The notes: generated by a model not told the origin, from the letters alone. A DNA stretch of 64,000 nucleotides from Eubacteriaceae bacterium (GCA_902362805.1 CABIXY010000003.1:405140-469139); one strand, 5' to 3'; positions 7,961 to 17,065 are shown, counted from the first letter of the stretch. A program made the numbers and translations.

Positions 7961-9898
7961 ATGATGAAAGAGTATAAATGGCCGTACGAAAATGAGATTG
8001 GAGACGTACAGACCGATAAGGCGGAGGTCCTGGTACTGGGCGGCGGTCTGGCCGGATGCTTTGCTGCCATTGCGGCGGCCAAAAAAGGCAAGTCGGTGAT
8101 TTTAGTGGAGAAAGGTGCCACCGTGAGAAGCGGCAGTGCAGGTACCGGTTTCGACCATTGGGAATCTGCCTGCACCAATCCATGCTCCCAAGTAACCCCA
8201 GAAGAAATTGCAGAAGCCTATGTGGATGAACAGAGCCATTACAGCAATGGAATCGCTCATTATATCGAATGCCGCGAAGGTTATGACCGCCTTCTGGACA
8301 TTGAGCGCTTTGGCGGAAAGATCAGAGATACAGATGGAGAGTTTGCAGGCGCAGAATTTCGCGATGAAAAGACGAAGCTGATGTTTGCTTATGATTATAA
8401 AAACAAATTCACCCTCAGAGTATGGGGTTCTACCTTTAAACCAGCGTTGTATAAACAGCTTCAGCTTCTGGGCGTAAAAATCTTTGACCGTACAGAAGCT
8501 ACGGCGCTTCTGACTGCGGTGGAAGACGGAAAGAAGAGAGGCATCGGTGCCTGCGGCATGAATGTGAGGACCGGCAAATTTCACGTATTTAAAGCGAAAG
8601 CTACGGTGCTGTGCATGTCCAGGCCTGCGCGTGTCTGGCTATTTAATCCGGATTTAGTCGGTCTCTGCGAATTTCGTCCAATGCAGAGCATCGGCAGCGG
8701 TCATGCCATGGGCGCCCGGATCGGCATGGAATTCACCATGATGGAAAAGTCCGTCAAAGGGGAGTTCTCTGCAGCAGGAAGAAGTTTTCCTCCTTATGGG
8801 GCGGGAAACAATCATAATACATGGTATGCGGCCACCATGGTTGACGCCAGAGGTGTGGAAATCCCTTATCTGGACCGTGACGGCAATATTCTAGAGACAG
8901 TATCTCAGAGATATTATCCGGTAGAAGGGCAGAAATTCTTCCTCAAAGGGGGCGTTATCGATGAGCCAAAGTACGAGTACAGAGGTCCTGAAACCATGCC
9001 CTTCGATCAGCTGATGGAAAGGGGATATCAGCTGCCGTTTTACGCAGATCTATCCAAGATGCCGGAAATGGAACGCAAGGTGATCTGGGGGATGATGGTC
9101 GGTGAAGAAGGAAAGACGAAGATTCCCATTCTGCAGAATTATACGGAGAGGGGCTTTGATCCTGCAAAACATGCATTGCAGAGCTATGGCACCGGCTGGC
9201 AGTCGGCAGCGTTCTTAACCCAGGAACGCCAGCTTTTCGGAGCACCGGGCGGCATCATGCACGATTGGGATCTGAAGACTAACATTGACGGCATTTACGC
9301 GGCAGGTGACCAGCTTTTCGCTTCTGACTGCTGTGGCTATGCCTGTGCGACGGGTCATTATGCGGGCAGAAAAGCCGCTGACTATGCGGGAACTGTAGAT
9401 TACATAGCACCCGTTCAGGCGGATATTGATGCCGAGATGACGAGGCTGTATAAGCCTTTGGAAAAAGAAGACGGCATGGGCTGGAGAGAATTGAATATGG
9501 CTATTTCGAAGGCTATGCAGAATTACTGCGGCGGCGTCAAGTGCGCAGAACTTCTAAAGGAGGGCTTGGATCTTCTTACAAGCTATGAGCAGGAAAAAGT
9601 TCCGCAGCTTTGCGCAGTTACGCCTCACGACTTGATGAGGACCCACGAAGTGCTGGATATCTTAGAGGTCTGCAAGCTAATTCTAGGCGCCTGCCTGATG
9701 AGAGAATCCAGCTCTGCACCGCTCTGCTTTGAGCGCAGCGACTTTCCTGCATTGGATCCGGAGAAGGACCGGCATTTTATCACGATCCGCATGGAAAATG
9801 GCAAGCCAGTGAAGGGGATCATACCCCATGACTATTTCGGCAACCTGAAGGAAGAGTATGAGAAAAGGAATCAAGACTATATAGGAGGTGCGCACTAA
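7961..9898 (+). CDS. FAD-dependent oxidoreductase, AprA/fumarate-reductase-type flavoprotein (copy 1)
   Basis: 645 residues of the succinate dehydrogenase/fumarate reductase flavoprotein superfamily, closest in build to adenylylsulfate reductase alpha-type subunits. The N-terminal dinucleotide-binding motif (VLGGGLAGCFAAIAAAKKGK) is near residues 25-45. A second FAD-contact region (GIYAAGDQLFASDCCGYACATGHYAGRKAADYA-like) lies near 447-480. It is the catalytic partner of the ferredoxin encoded next, whose ATG overlaps its stop by one base (TAATG). There is no cytochrome subunit or signal peptide, so it should be cytoplasmic and ferredoxin-coupled. The electron acceptor is unknown. A paralogous pair lies at 14791-17033. 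Confidence 0.8.
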   Translation: MMKEYKWPYENEIGDVQTDKAEVLVLGGGLAGCFAAIAAAKKGKSVILVEKGATVRSGSAGTGFDHWESACTNPCSQVTPEEIAEAYVDEQSHYSNGIAHYIECREGYDRLLDIERFGGKIRDTDGEFAGAEFRDEKTKLMFAYDYKNKFTLRVWGSTFKPALYKQLQLLGVKIFDRTEATALLTAVEDGKKRGIGACGMNVRTGKFHVFKAKATVLCMSRPARVWLFNPDLVGLCEFRPMQSIGSGHAMGARIGMEFTMMEKSVKGEFSAAGRSFPPYGAGNNHNTWYAATMVDARGVEIPYLDRDGNILETVSQRYYPVEGQKFFLKGGVIDEPKYEYRGPETMPFDQLMERGYQLPFYADLSKMPEMERKVIWGMMVGEEGKTKIPILQNYTERGFDPAKHALQSYGTGWQSAAFLTQERQLFGAPGGIMHDWDLKTNIDGIYAAGDQLFASDCCGYACATGHYAGRKAADYAGTVDYIAPVQADIDAEMTRLYKPLEKEDGMGWRELNMAISKAMQNYCGGVKCAELLKEGLDLLTSYEQEKVPQLCAVTPHDLMRTHEVLDILEVCKLILGACLMRESSSAPLCFERSDFPALDPEKDRHFITIRMENGKPVKGIIPHDYFGNLKEEYEKRNQDYIGGAH

Positions 9899-10173
9899 TG
9901 GAAAAGAAGGAACTGTATACATCCGTCGTCAGCAGCAGCGCAAGGCCGATTCTTTATGATGCGCATCTCTGCATTGGATGTAATCGTTGTGCAGATGTCT
10001 GCCAGGTCGATGTGCTGGTGCACAGCGTCAATCAGGGAGAGCATCCCATCGTCATGTATCCGGGTGAATGCTGGTACTGCGGTGCCTGTGTCATGGAGTG
10101 TCCCGTCAAGGGCGCGATCAAACTACAGCACCCGTTGATGAATGAAGCCAAGTTCATTCCCATAAAAGAATAG
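9898..10173 (+). CDS. 2[4Fe-4S] ferredoxin-type subunit (copy 1)
   Basis: 91 residues with two cysteine clusters, CIGCNRCADVCQ and CWYCGACVMECP, each followed by the fourth ligand as in bacterial and AprB-type ferredoxins. It probably passes electrons to or from the FAD flavoprotein encoded immediately upstream, with which it is translationally coupled. The insert VNQGEHPIVMYPGE between the clusters is typical of AprB-like proteins. It lacks the long C-terminal tail of true AprB, so APS reductase activity is not implied. Confidence 0.85.
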   Translation: MEKKELYTSVVSSSARPILYDAHLCIGCNRCADVCQVDVLVHSVNQGEHPIVMYPGECWYCGACVMECPVKGAIKLQHPLMNEAKFIPIKE

Positions 10174-10182
10174 AAGAGAACG

Positions 10183-10226
10183 AAAAACCTGTGATTTGGG
10201 GATGCCCCAGTTCACAGGTTTTACTT
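10183..10226. terminator. Bidirectional terminator between ferredoxin and GntR copy 2
   Basis: AAAACCTGTGA and TCACAGGTTTTA pair around a loop that itself holds GGGG/CCCC. The A-rich and T-rich flanks suit both converging genes. Confidence 0.8.
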
Positions 10227-10233
10227 TTCGTTT

Positions 10234-10896
10234 CTATTTGTTTTTGTCCTGATACTCTTTATAGGCGTTCAGCGCATAGACCATGTCGTATTGCAGGTGG
10301 CTGCGCATCAAAGAGGAGGCCTTGTCAAATTCGCCGTCTCTGATGAGATTAAAGATGTCCTGATGTCTCTCATTGATTTCTTCTACGTTGGTCTGTTGAT
10401 AATACATGCAAGACAGGACCTCGATTTTCGCACGAAGTTTTTTTGCGGCTTCGTTGAGGTATTCGTTCTGTGCGTGGCGATAGAAAGCTACGTGGAAGTC
10501 TTCCGAGAATTCTTTCCATTCGGTGATTTTTCCCTGCTCCAGCATCACATTTCCTTTTTTGATGATCTGCTCCAGTTCGAAAAGCAGGGGTGCTTCGGAA
10601 AAGGCGTTTTTACAGAATTGAATGGCCATCGCATCCAGTTCTCCGATAAATTGGAATATCTGACGGATATCGGTTTCCGTAAATTCTGTCACTGTGACGC
10701 CGCAGTTGGAATAGTATGTGACTAAACCGTTCTCGGCCAGCCGGGTAAGAGCCTCCCTGATCGGGGTATGACTGACATTGAATCTGTCTTTCAGTACCTT
10801 CAGGGTCAATTTTTGTCCACAGATGAGACGCTGATCCGTGATGTCGTGATACAATTCGTCATAAATCTGTTCGGACAGTGTGGTTTTATTTGCCAT
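10234..10896 (-). CDS. GntR-family (FCD) transcriptional regulator, copy 2
   Basis: 220 residues, a paralogue of the regulator at 7095-7772. The DNA-binding helix (SHTPIREALTRLAENGLV) and FCD domain align closely throughout. It lies between the two flavoprotein-ferredoxin modules. A perfect ATTTTGCAAAAT palindrome lies 86 bp upstream of its start, pointing to autoregulation or cross-regulation by its paralogue. ATG 10896 follows AGGAGAG. Ligand unknown; a small carboxylate or amino acid is typical of the family. Confidence 0.88.
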   Translation of the reverse strand: MANKTTLSEQIYDELYHDITDQRLICGQKLTLKVLKDRFNVSHTPIREALTRLAENGLVTYYSNCGVTVTEFTETDIRQIFQFIGELDAMAIQFCKNAFSEAPLLFELEQIIKKGNVMLEQGKITEWKEFSEDFHVAFYRHAQNEYLNEAAKKLRAKIEVLSCMYYQQTNVEEINERHQDIFNLIRDGEFDKASSLMRSHLQYDMVYALNAYKEYQDKNK

Positions 10897-10929
10897 AATT
10901 TTCTCTCCTAAATGATAAACTACACTTCT

Positions 10930-10957
10930 ATTTTAACAAAACTATCTTAAAAATCAA
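10930..10957 (-). promoter_or_regulatory. Promoter of GntR copy 2
   Basis: On the minus strand TTGATT (10957-10952), a 16-bp spacer and TAAAAT (10935-10930). Confidence 0.45.
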
Positions 10958-10981
10958 TAGAACCAGATAAAATGAAAAAAT

Positions 10982-10993
10982 ATTTTGCAAAAT
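10982..10993. promoter_or_regulatory. Putative GntR operator (perfect palindrome)
   Basis: ATTTTGCAAAAT, identical to the sites at 7932 and 17141, lies upstream of the promoter of GntR copy 2 and downstream of the M29 peptidase gene. Confidence 0.55.
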
Positions 10994-11029
10994 GTAATCG
11001 TTTGTTCCTAAATGACGTGATGTAATGCG

Positions 11030-12139
11030 TCATTTTAGATTCTCTGGATTCAGATTTTCTAACTCTGGCAGCACAAAGCGGCCGTCCTTGCGAATCAGCA
11101 TGTCATCAAACCAGATTTCACCACCGCCATACTCCGGACGTTGAATCAAAACCAGATCCCAGTGCAGAGCGGACTTATTGCCATTAAAAGCGTCGTCGTA
11201 AGCCATGCCAGGGGTGAGATGGAAGCTGCCGGCAATTTTCTCGTCAAAGAGGGTATCTTTCATCGGCTCCAGAGTATGAGGGTGCACGCCCAGGGCAAAT
11301 TCACCGAAATAGCGAGAGCCTTCATCTGTATTCAGCAGTTCGTTGATCCGCTTAGTATCGTTGGCTGTCGCTTCTACAATCTTTCCGTTTTTCACTTCGA
11401 ACCGAACTTTCTCATAGGTAAACCCCTGTTCATTGGAAGGCGTATTATAGGTGATGATCCCGTTCATAGAATTTTTTACCGGGGCAGTGTAGACTTCTCC
11501 GTCAGGGATGTTCATCCTGCCATCGCACTTAATGGCATCGATGCCCTTGATGGAAAAAGTGAGGTCTGTTCCTGGACCGAGGATGTGTACCTGATCTGTC
11601 CGGCTCATCAGTTCTACCAAGGGGTCCATGGCTTTGCTCATCTTTTCATAGTCGATGGTGGAGACATCGTAATAGAAGTCTGCAAATGCTTCTTCACTCA
11701 TACCCGCAAGCTGAGCCATAGACGCATTGGGATATTTGAGCACGGCCCATTTGGTGTGGTCGATCAGGTAGCTGCTGGCGCGGCGCATGGTCCGCTGATA
11801 AAGATTCATCTGTTCTGTAGGAACGTCCGCAAGCTCAGAAATATTGTCGAAGGCGCGAATACCGATGTAGGCGTCCATACCCTGATTCTGACTAAGCGTA
11901 TAGTCCGCTTGATATGCAAGTTGTTCTTCACTGCAGTGCATGGCCAGTTCTCTGATGATCTTTGACTCCCTGATGGATACATAAGGCCAGCCGCCGGCCG
12001 CATAGATATCTCGGATCAAAGCCTTGACCAGTGGCAGGCAGCAGGCACCCTCATATTCGATCAAAACCTTTTCTCCCGGTTTGATCTGGGTACTGTAGTT
12101 GATGAGAAGATTGGATAGTTTTATATCTCGGACATCCAT
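11030..12139 (-). CDS. M29-family metallo-aminopeptidase (copy 1)
   Basis: 369 residues of peptidase family M29 (thermophilic aminopeptidase, AmpS/PepS type). Conserved blocks are visible: ARYFGEFALG-like (SRYFGEFALG), LFDEKIAGSFHLTPG, SALHWDLV and the Gly-rich EYGGGEIWFDD. These carry the Glu, His and Asp ligands of the two-metal site. It removes N-terminal residues from imported peptides. It is the last gene of a minus-strand unit with flavoprotein, ferredoxin, M42 peptidase and peptide-binding protein genes. A 369-residue paralogue is encoded at 25049. ATG 12139 follows AAAGGAGC. Confidence 0.88.
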   Translation of the reverse strand: MDVRDIKLSNLLINYSTQIKPGEKVLIEYEGACCLPLVKALIRDIYAAGGWPYVSIRESKIIRELAMHCSEEQLAYQADYTLSQNQGMDAYIGIRAFDNISELADVPTEQMNLYQRTMRRASSYLIDHTKWAVLKYPNASMAQLAGMSEEAFADFYYDVSTIDYEKMSKAMDPLVELMSRTDQVHILGPGTDLTFSIKGIDAIKCDGRMNIPDGEVYTAPVKNSMNGIITYNTPSNEQGFTYEKVRFEVKNGKIVEATANDTKRINELLNTDEGSRYFGEFALGVHPHTLEPMKDTLFDEKIAGSFHLTPGMAYDDAFNGNKSALHWDLVLIQRPEYGGGEIWFDDMLIRKDGRFVLPELENLNPENLK

Positions 12140-12168
12140 TCTCTGCTCCTTTCTTACATCGTGTAAAT

Positions 12169-12200
12169 ATGCGAAAACCCCTGAGTTAGGGGTTTCGCAT
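12169..12200 (-). other. Strong intercistronic hairpin
   Basis: ATGCGAAAACCCCT and AGGGGTTTCGCAT form a near-perfect stem between the binding-protein gene and the M29 gene. No T tract follows on the minus strand. It may protect or process the abundant binding-protein mRNA rather than terminate it. Confidence 0.55.
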
Positions 12201-12226
12201 GGATATGATTTTATATTTTTAGGATT

Positions 12227-13744
12227 TTACCATGAGAAGTCGTAAATGTAATAAACACCTTCGACTGGCAGATGATGAATCTTGAGGCCAGCGTTGCGTG
12301 CATAGAGCATGGTAGGATTGTAAAGTACCGCATAGACCGCTTCTTCCTGTACTTTCTGGAAGATTTCATCGTAAACCTTTGCACGATCCTCTTCCTTAAT
12401 TGTCGTCACTGCCTTCTCAAAGAGTTGGTCGATTTCTGGATTGCTGTAACGTGCATTGTTGGCCTGACCTACATACTGGGAACAAAGAGCCATTGCCACC
12501 TGCTGCGTGTCTCCCTCCAGTGACATCTGCAGTGTAGTGATGCCGAAGTCTCCCTGTCTCAGCTTATTCAGATAAGCGTTGAACTCAAGAATCTCGATTT
12601 TGCATTTGAGGCCGACTTTCTCCAGGTTAGCCTGCACAACTTCCGCCAGGGATTTATACTGTTCAGCCACGTACATCTTGCCCAAGTCATATTCGCCTTT
12701 GATACCGGCTTCTTTCAACAGGGCTTTTGCTTTATCAAGATCATATGTATAGGATTTCTGATCTTTTGACCAGCCCAGTCTGTCTGGTGTCAGCAGGTTG
12801 GAGTTCTCTGTGGCGTAACCTTCCTGTACGCTGTCGATGATGCCCTGGCGGTCGATGGCGTAGTTGATCGCCTGACGGAATTTTACATTGTTATACGGCG
12901 CTTTTTCTGTATTCATAGCCACGAACCCAAAAGTTGTCTCTGTCGCTTCTTCCAGCGCCACGTTCTCATCGTCTTTTATGGTGCTGACTACAGATGGATC
13001 TACTTCCGCGAAGTCCACTTCACCTGTCTGAATGCCAACGCCCATGGAGGCTACGTCTGAAATGATCTTAAAGGTCACGTTTTTAATTTTAGGCTCGCCT
13101 CTGTAATAATCTTCATAAGCCTCAAAATCTGCTTTGTTGCCGTCTTCATGGCTTACCCATTTGTAAGGGCCGCAGCCGACTGGCTCCTGTGCGAACTTAT
13201 CCTTGCCAGCCTTTTCATAATAAGCCTTGCTGGCGATGAACATCTGATCCATGCTGTCCAGGAATGGGGCGTAAACGCTCTTCGTGTAAACCTTGATGGT
13301 CGTATCGTCGACGATATCGTAGTGGTCAAAACCTTCGACAACAGCACCCTGATATTCTGATTTTGCGTAGAGGTCAAGGGTAAAGCCGATGTCTTCTGCT
13401 GTCAATTTGCTGCCGTCGTGGAAGGTTACGTCATCACGCAGATGGAAGGTATAGCATTTACCATCTTTGCTGACTTCCCACTTTTCTGCCACCCGTGGTT
13501 CCAGCTTTGTCTGGTCTTCATAATTCTTTCTCAGCAGCGTGTCGTAAATCTGGCTGTTCATGCGCTGCTCTACCGTGGTACTCCAGTTACATGGATGGAG
13601 TGTTGCGTAGTCGTTATCTACAGCAACGACCAGCGAAGTTTTGCCTTCTGTGTCGCTGCCGCCACCGCCGCAGCTTGCAAATAAACCCATAACCAGGGCC
13701 AGGGACAGAAGAAGCACTGCCGCCTTTGTCATTTTCTTTTTCAT
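12227..13744 (-). CDS. Peptide ABC transporter substrate-binding lipoprotein
   Basis: 505 residues of the family-5 (DppA/OppA) extracellular solute-binding proteins. The signal peptide has a basic start, a hydrophobic core and a lipobox with Cys25 (LFASC), so the protein is lipid-anchored outside the membrane. The family block KWEVSKDGKCYTFHLRDDVTFHDG is evident. It captures peptides for the permeases and ATPases encoded divergently at 17228-21030. It lies 36 bases after the M42 peptidase gene in the same minus-strand unit. Confidence 0.9.
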   Translation of the reverse strand: MKKKMTKAAVLLLSLALVMGLFASCGGGGSDTEGKTSLVVAVDNDYATLHPCNWSTTVEQRMNSQIYDTLLRKNYEDQTKLEPRVAEKWEVSKDGKCYTFHLRDDVTFHDGSKLTAEDIGFTLDLYAKSEYQGAVVEGFDHYDIVDDTTIKVYTKSVYAPFLDSMDQMFIASKAYYEKAGKDKFAQEPVGCGPYKWVSHEDGNKADFEAYEDYYRGEPKIKNVTFKIISDVASMGVGIQTGEVDFAEVDPSVVSTIKDDENVALEEATETTFGFVAMNTEKAPYNNVKFRQAINYAIDRQGIIDSVQEGYATENSNLLTPDRLGWSKDQKSYTYDLDKAKALLKEAGIKGEYDLGKMYVAEQYKSLAEVVQANLEKVGLKCKIEILEFNAYLNKLRQGDFGITTLQMSLEGDTQQVAMALCSQYVGQANNARYSNPEIDQLFEKAVTTIKEEDRAKVYDEIFQKVQEEAVYAVLYNPTMLYARNAGLKIHHLPVEGVYYIYDFSW

Positions 13745-13779
13745 TATTTTTCTCCTTTCAGTTCTAACTTAATTCGCAT

Positions 13780-14790
13780 TTATTCAGCGAAATTGAAGAC
13801 TCTTTTGGTATACTTATCAGCAAGATCGATAGCGCCTCGTACGTCTTTTTTGCTGATGATGGAGCTTTGACTGTGTGGGAAGCGGTCCACGATGGAAATA
13901 CCGCATACCTTGACGCCGCAGCCAGATAAATTGATGCTGCTAGCGTCGGTGCCGCCTCGATCCATGACATCCCTTTGATACTCGATGTCATTTTCTTCGC
14001 AACAGGCAAGCATTTCGTCTACCAGATATTCGTCCAGCATAGCTGACGGGTCGCCCAGCTTGACACCGACACCCATTCCTACCGCATTGCTGCCCTCCAG
14101 ATCGGAAGGGTAGAAGTGGTCTGGCGTCACATCGATGGAGATGCCGATATCCGGTCTGATTCTCTCACTGGCGCAGACAGCACCGCGACAGCCGATTTCT
14201 TCCTGTACGGAGAATACATAGTAGACGTCGTTGGGACCATCTCCCTGGTTCCTCTTGAGCGCTTCAATTAAAACGTAGCAGCCCACTCTGTTGTCAAAAG
14301 ATTTTGCGGTGATTTTTTCATTCTGCAACTCGTAGTAGTTGCCGATAAAGCCGCAGTAATCGCCTACTTTTACATATTTTTCGGCATCCTCTTTCGTGGT
14401 GCAGCCGATGTCGATGTACAGTTTTCCAGCACTGTTTTTCGCTTCCTCGATAGGTCCTTGGCAGCCGACTACGCCGATGGTGCCGTTCTGAAATATGACT
14501 TTGTCGTTGTAGATCGCGCTGGTCCAAATGAAACCTACGTTGCAGACTCTGATTCTGCCGTCGGCCTCTACCTTTGTAACCTGGAAGCCGATTTCATCCA
14601 TGTGCGCTGAGAGCATGATCTTCTTCTTGTCCGGCGTGTCAGCGCCTCTCTTTAAGGCGATGAGGTTTCCAATCGGGTCTGTATAGACTTCATCGGCCAA
14701 TCCTTCGATTTCTCTTTTGATGATGGTTCTGATTGATTTTTCGCGGCCTGCGATACCCCAGGCCTGGGTCAGTTCTTTCAGCAGTTCCAT
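13780..14790 (-). CDS. M42-family metallo-aminopeptidase
   Basis: 336 residues of peptidase family M42 (glutamyl aminopeptidase / endoglucanase-like). Metal-binding motifs are His63 and Asp65 (SAHMDEIG), the bridging Asp in KSFDNRVGCYVLIEAL, the catalytic and ligand Glu pair in VQEEIGCRGA, Asp in SIDVTPD, and the late His in PHSQSSII. It trims acidic or hydrophobic N-terminal residues from peptides in the cytoplasm, often as a large tetrahedral assembly. The ATG directly follows the stop of the ferredoxin gene, with GGAGGTAAATAA as ribosome binding site. Confidence 0.9.
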   Translation of the reverse strand: MELLKELTQAWGIAGREKSIRTIIKREIEGLADEVYTDPIGNLIALKRGADTPDKKKIMLSAHMDEIGFQVTKVEADGRIRVCNVGFIWTSAIYNDKVIFQNGTIGVVGCQGPIEEAKNSAGKLYIDIGCTTKEDAEKYVKVGDYCGFIGNYYELQNEKITAKSFDNRVGCYVLIEALKRNQGDGPNDVYYVFSVQEEIGCRGAVCASERIRPDIGISIDVTPDHFYPSDLEGSNAVGMGVGVKLGDPSAMLDEYLVDEMLACCEENDIEYQRDVMDRGGTDASSINLSGCGVKVCGISIVDRFPHSQSSIISKKDVRGAIDLADKYTKRVFNFAE

Positions 14791-15078
14791 TTATTTACCT
14801 CCTAGCAGACTTTCTTTCGTTACCCAGCGAGTCTGATTCATCAGTGGGTGGTGCAGCTTGATGGCGTCTTTCGGGCATTCCATGACACAGCAGCCGCAGT
14901 ACCAGCACTCGTCAGGGTAGATGACGAGGGGATGGGTTCCTGTTTCTTCTCCAGGAATCATCAGATCCATCTGGCAGGCCTCCAGGCATCGGTTACAGCC
15001 GATGCACTTCTGGCTGTCGAAAGTGAGCGGTATGGAAGCAGGTGTCTGCCTGATCTTGAAATTCTTTATTTCTGCCAT
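14791..15078 (-). CDS. 2[4Fe-4S] ferredoxin-type subunit (copy 2)
   Basis: 95 residues with clusters CIGCNRCLEACQ and CWYCGCCVMECP, a paralogue of the ferredoxin at 9898-10173 with the same spacing and the same HPL(V/M)N-type tail. It should be the electron-transfer partner of the flavoprotein at 15066-17033; the genes overlap by 13 bases. An extra cysteine (CGCC) is the main difference from copy 1. Confidence 0.85.
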   Translation of the reverse strand: MAEIKNFKIRQTPASIPLTFDSQKCIGCNRCLEACQMDLMIPGEETGTHPLVIYPDECWYCGCCVMECPKDAIKLHHPLMNQTRWVTKESLLGGK

Positions 15079-17033
15079 GATACTTCAGCTCCTTCCTTTA
15101 ACTCTGCGATGTAGTCCTGGTTATTTTTTTCATAGTTTTCTTTTATATTGCCGGCATAGTCAAGAGGCACTTCTCTGGTAACGACTTTGCTGCCGTCCTG
15201 TCTGACGACGATAAACGGAGCCATTTCTTTGCCGTCGTCGTCAGAACGGTAAAATTCCAGTTTTTCACAGGACTGATGACGGGCCAGGCAGGACTGCAGG
15301 ATGATCTGAGATACGGTGAGAATGTCGAACACTTCCAGAAGCCTTACCAGTTCATGAGGATTGGCGGCATAAGTATTGGGCACAATTTCTCTTTCATATC
15401 GCTCAAGGAGTTCCACCCCTGACAAGAGCAGTTCATCTCTCTTGATTTCGCCGCAGTAGTTCTGCATTGCCTTAGAAATCGCTTCATTGAGTTCTTTCCA
15501 GCTGGTACCACTGATTGGGTCGCCTGACAGCGGGCCATAGACTCTGTCCATCTCCCGGTCGACCTGAGGCTGATGAGGTTCCACGAATGCGGTTTGTTTT
15601 GCCGCATAATCGGAAGCTTTTCTGCCTGCATAATAGCCTGTTGCAGCAGCATGTCCAAAGCAATTGGAGGCATAGAGAGAGTCGCCGCCGACAAAGAGGC
15701 CTTCGATATTTGTCATCAGGTCCCAATCATTCATGAACCCGCCGGGAAGACCGAAGAGCTGTCTTTCCTGAGGCAGGAATTCTGCCGATGTCCAGCCGAC
15801 GCCGTAGCACTGAAGCACATGTTTTTCCGGATCAAAGCCGGCTTCTGTAAAGTTCTTGTATACTGGCACATTGGTTTTGCCTTCCTGGCCGACCATCATG
15901 CCCCAGATGACCTTTCTTTCCATTTCTGGCATCAAGGAGAGGTCCGCATAGAAAGGAAGCTTGTAACCCATCTCTTTTAATTTGTCATAAGGGAGGGTTT
16001 CGGGCCCTTCATATTCGTACTTCGCCTGTTCGATGTTGCCGCCCTTCATAAAATAGTGCTGACCGTCAGCCGGCATGAAGCGTGATTTTACATCCTTTAA
16101 TATGTTTCCGTCTCGGTCGGCATATGGAATCTCTTTGCCTTCTGCGTCAACCAAAGAGGCCGGGAACCAGGTATTATGATTATTACCTGCACTGTACGGC
16201 GGGAAAGACCTGCCCGCAGAGGAGAACTCAGCTCTGACAGATTTTTCCATCATATTGAACTCTGCGCCGGCGCGAAAACCCATGGCATGACCGTCGCCGA
16301 TGGTGGTCATCGGTCTGAATTCACAGAGACCCGGGTGTGCTGAGGAGAAGAGCCAGATTCTTGCTGGCCGGGACATGGTGATGATGCTGGACTTGCCAGA
16401 GAACACGTAGAACTCTCCCGTTCTCGTATGGATACCGGTAGCGCCGATACACTTTGCTCCGTTCTTACCGCCTTCCGTCAAGAGAGAAGTGACCATGCAG
16501 CGGTCGACAACCTTGACACCCAGACGTTTCAGTTCCTTTTCCATGGCAGGCTTGAAGGTAGTTCCCCAGATTCGGATGGTGAATCTGTTCTTATAATCGT
16601 AGGCGAACATCAGCTTCGTTTTTTCATCGCGGAAGTCTGCACCTTTGAATTCATCCTCTGTATCGCGGATTTTGCCGCCCATCTTCTCGATATCCAACAG
16701 GCGGTCCCAGCCTTCTCTGCATTCTATGTAATGGGAAATTGCGTTGTTGTAGCCGTTATTATCATCCAGCATGGCATCTACCAGGTCCTCTGGCGTAACG
16801 CCTGAACACGGGTTTGTCGCGGCGGATTCCCAGTGGTCACAGCCTGAGCCGCCTGCACCGCTTCGCTTCGTCGCCCCTTTCTCAACGAGAATGACACTCT
16901 GGCCCTTTCTTGCTGCGGCAATTGCTGCCATGCAGCCGGCGATGCCGCCGCCCAGTACCAGTACATCGGCTTTCATGTGAGTAGTTTTGCCGACTTCTGA
17001 TGGATAGGGCCATGAGTTATTGTTATTAGCCAT
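15066..17033 (-). CDS. FAD-dependent oxidoreductase, AprA/fumarate-reductase-type flavoprotein (copy 2)
   Basis: 655 residues, a full-length paralogue of the flavoprotein at 7961-9898 with the same N-terminal dinucleotide motif (VLGGGIAGCMAAIAAARKGQ), the central AGNNHNTW block and the C-terminal FAD region (GGDSLYASNCFGHAAATGYYAGRKASDYA-like). First gene of a minus-strand unit that continues with ferredoxin, M42 peptidase, peptide-binding protein and M29 peptidase. Co-transcription with peptide uptake suggests that a peptide or amino-acid breakdown product is reduced or oxidised. The substrate cannot be read from sequence. Confidence 0.8.
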   Translation of the reverse strand: MANNNNSWPYPSEVGKTTHMKADVLVLGGGIAGCMAAIAAARKGQSVILVEKGATKRSGAGGSGCDHWESAATNPCSGVTPEDLVDAMLDDNNGYNNAISHYIECREGWDRLLDIEKMGGKIRDTEDEFKGADFRDEKTKLMFAYDYKNRFTIRIWGTTFKPAMEKELKRLGVKVVDRCMVTSLLTEGGKNGAKCIGATGIHTRTGEFYVFSGKSSIITMSRPARIWLFSSAHPGLCEFRPMTTIGDGHAMGFRAGAEFNMMEKSVRAEFSSAGRSFPPYSAGNNHNTWFPASLVDAEGKEIPYADRDGNILKDVKSRFMPADGQHYFMKGGNIEQAKYEYEGPETLPYDKLKEMGYKLPFYADLSLMPEMERKVIWGMMVGQEGKTNVPVYKNFTEAGFDPEKHVLQCYGVGWTSAEFLPQERQLFGLPGGFMNDWDLMTNIEGLFVGGDSLYASNCFGHAAATGYYAGRKASDYAAKQTAFVEPHQPQVDREMDRVYGPLSGDPISGTSWKELNEAISKAMQNYCGEIKRDELLLSGVELLERYEREIVPNTYAANPHELVRLLEVFDILTVSQIILQSCLARHQSCEKLEFYRSDDDGKEMAPFIVVRQDGSKVVTREVPLDYAGNIKENYEKNNQDYIAELKEGAEVSWQK

Positions 17034-17065
17034 AACGTTCCTCCTTTAGTTATAATATTGCGTTA

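Noticed and set aside
7961..10173. True APS reductase (aprBA)
   Set aside because: The ferredoxin lacks the long AprB tail and no sulfate adenylyltransferase or qmo genes are in the window. The nearby asrABC reduces sulfite and does not require APS reductase.
11010..11036. Inverted repeat AAATGACG/CGTCATTT after the M29 gene
   Set aside because: It could be a terminator, but no T tract follows on the minus strand and the arms are short. It was left out as too weak.
11141..11965. 274-codon frame antisense to the M29 peptidase gene, and a similar one at 25478-26125
   Set aside because: Both are mirror frames of strongly conserved M29 genes; the sense-strand motifs are clear and the antisense products resemble nothing. 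Their matching positions reflect the paralogy of the sense genes.
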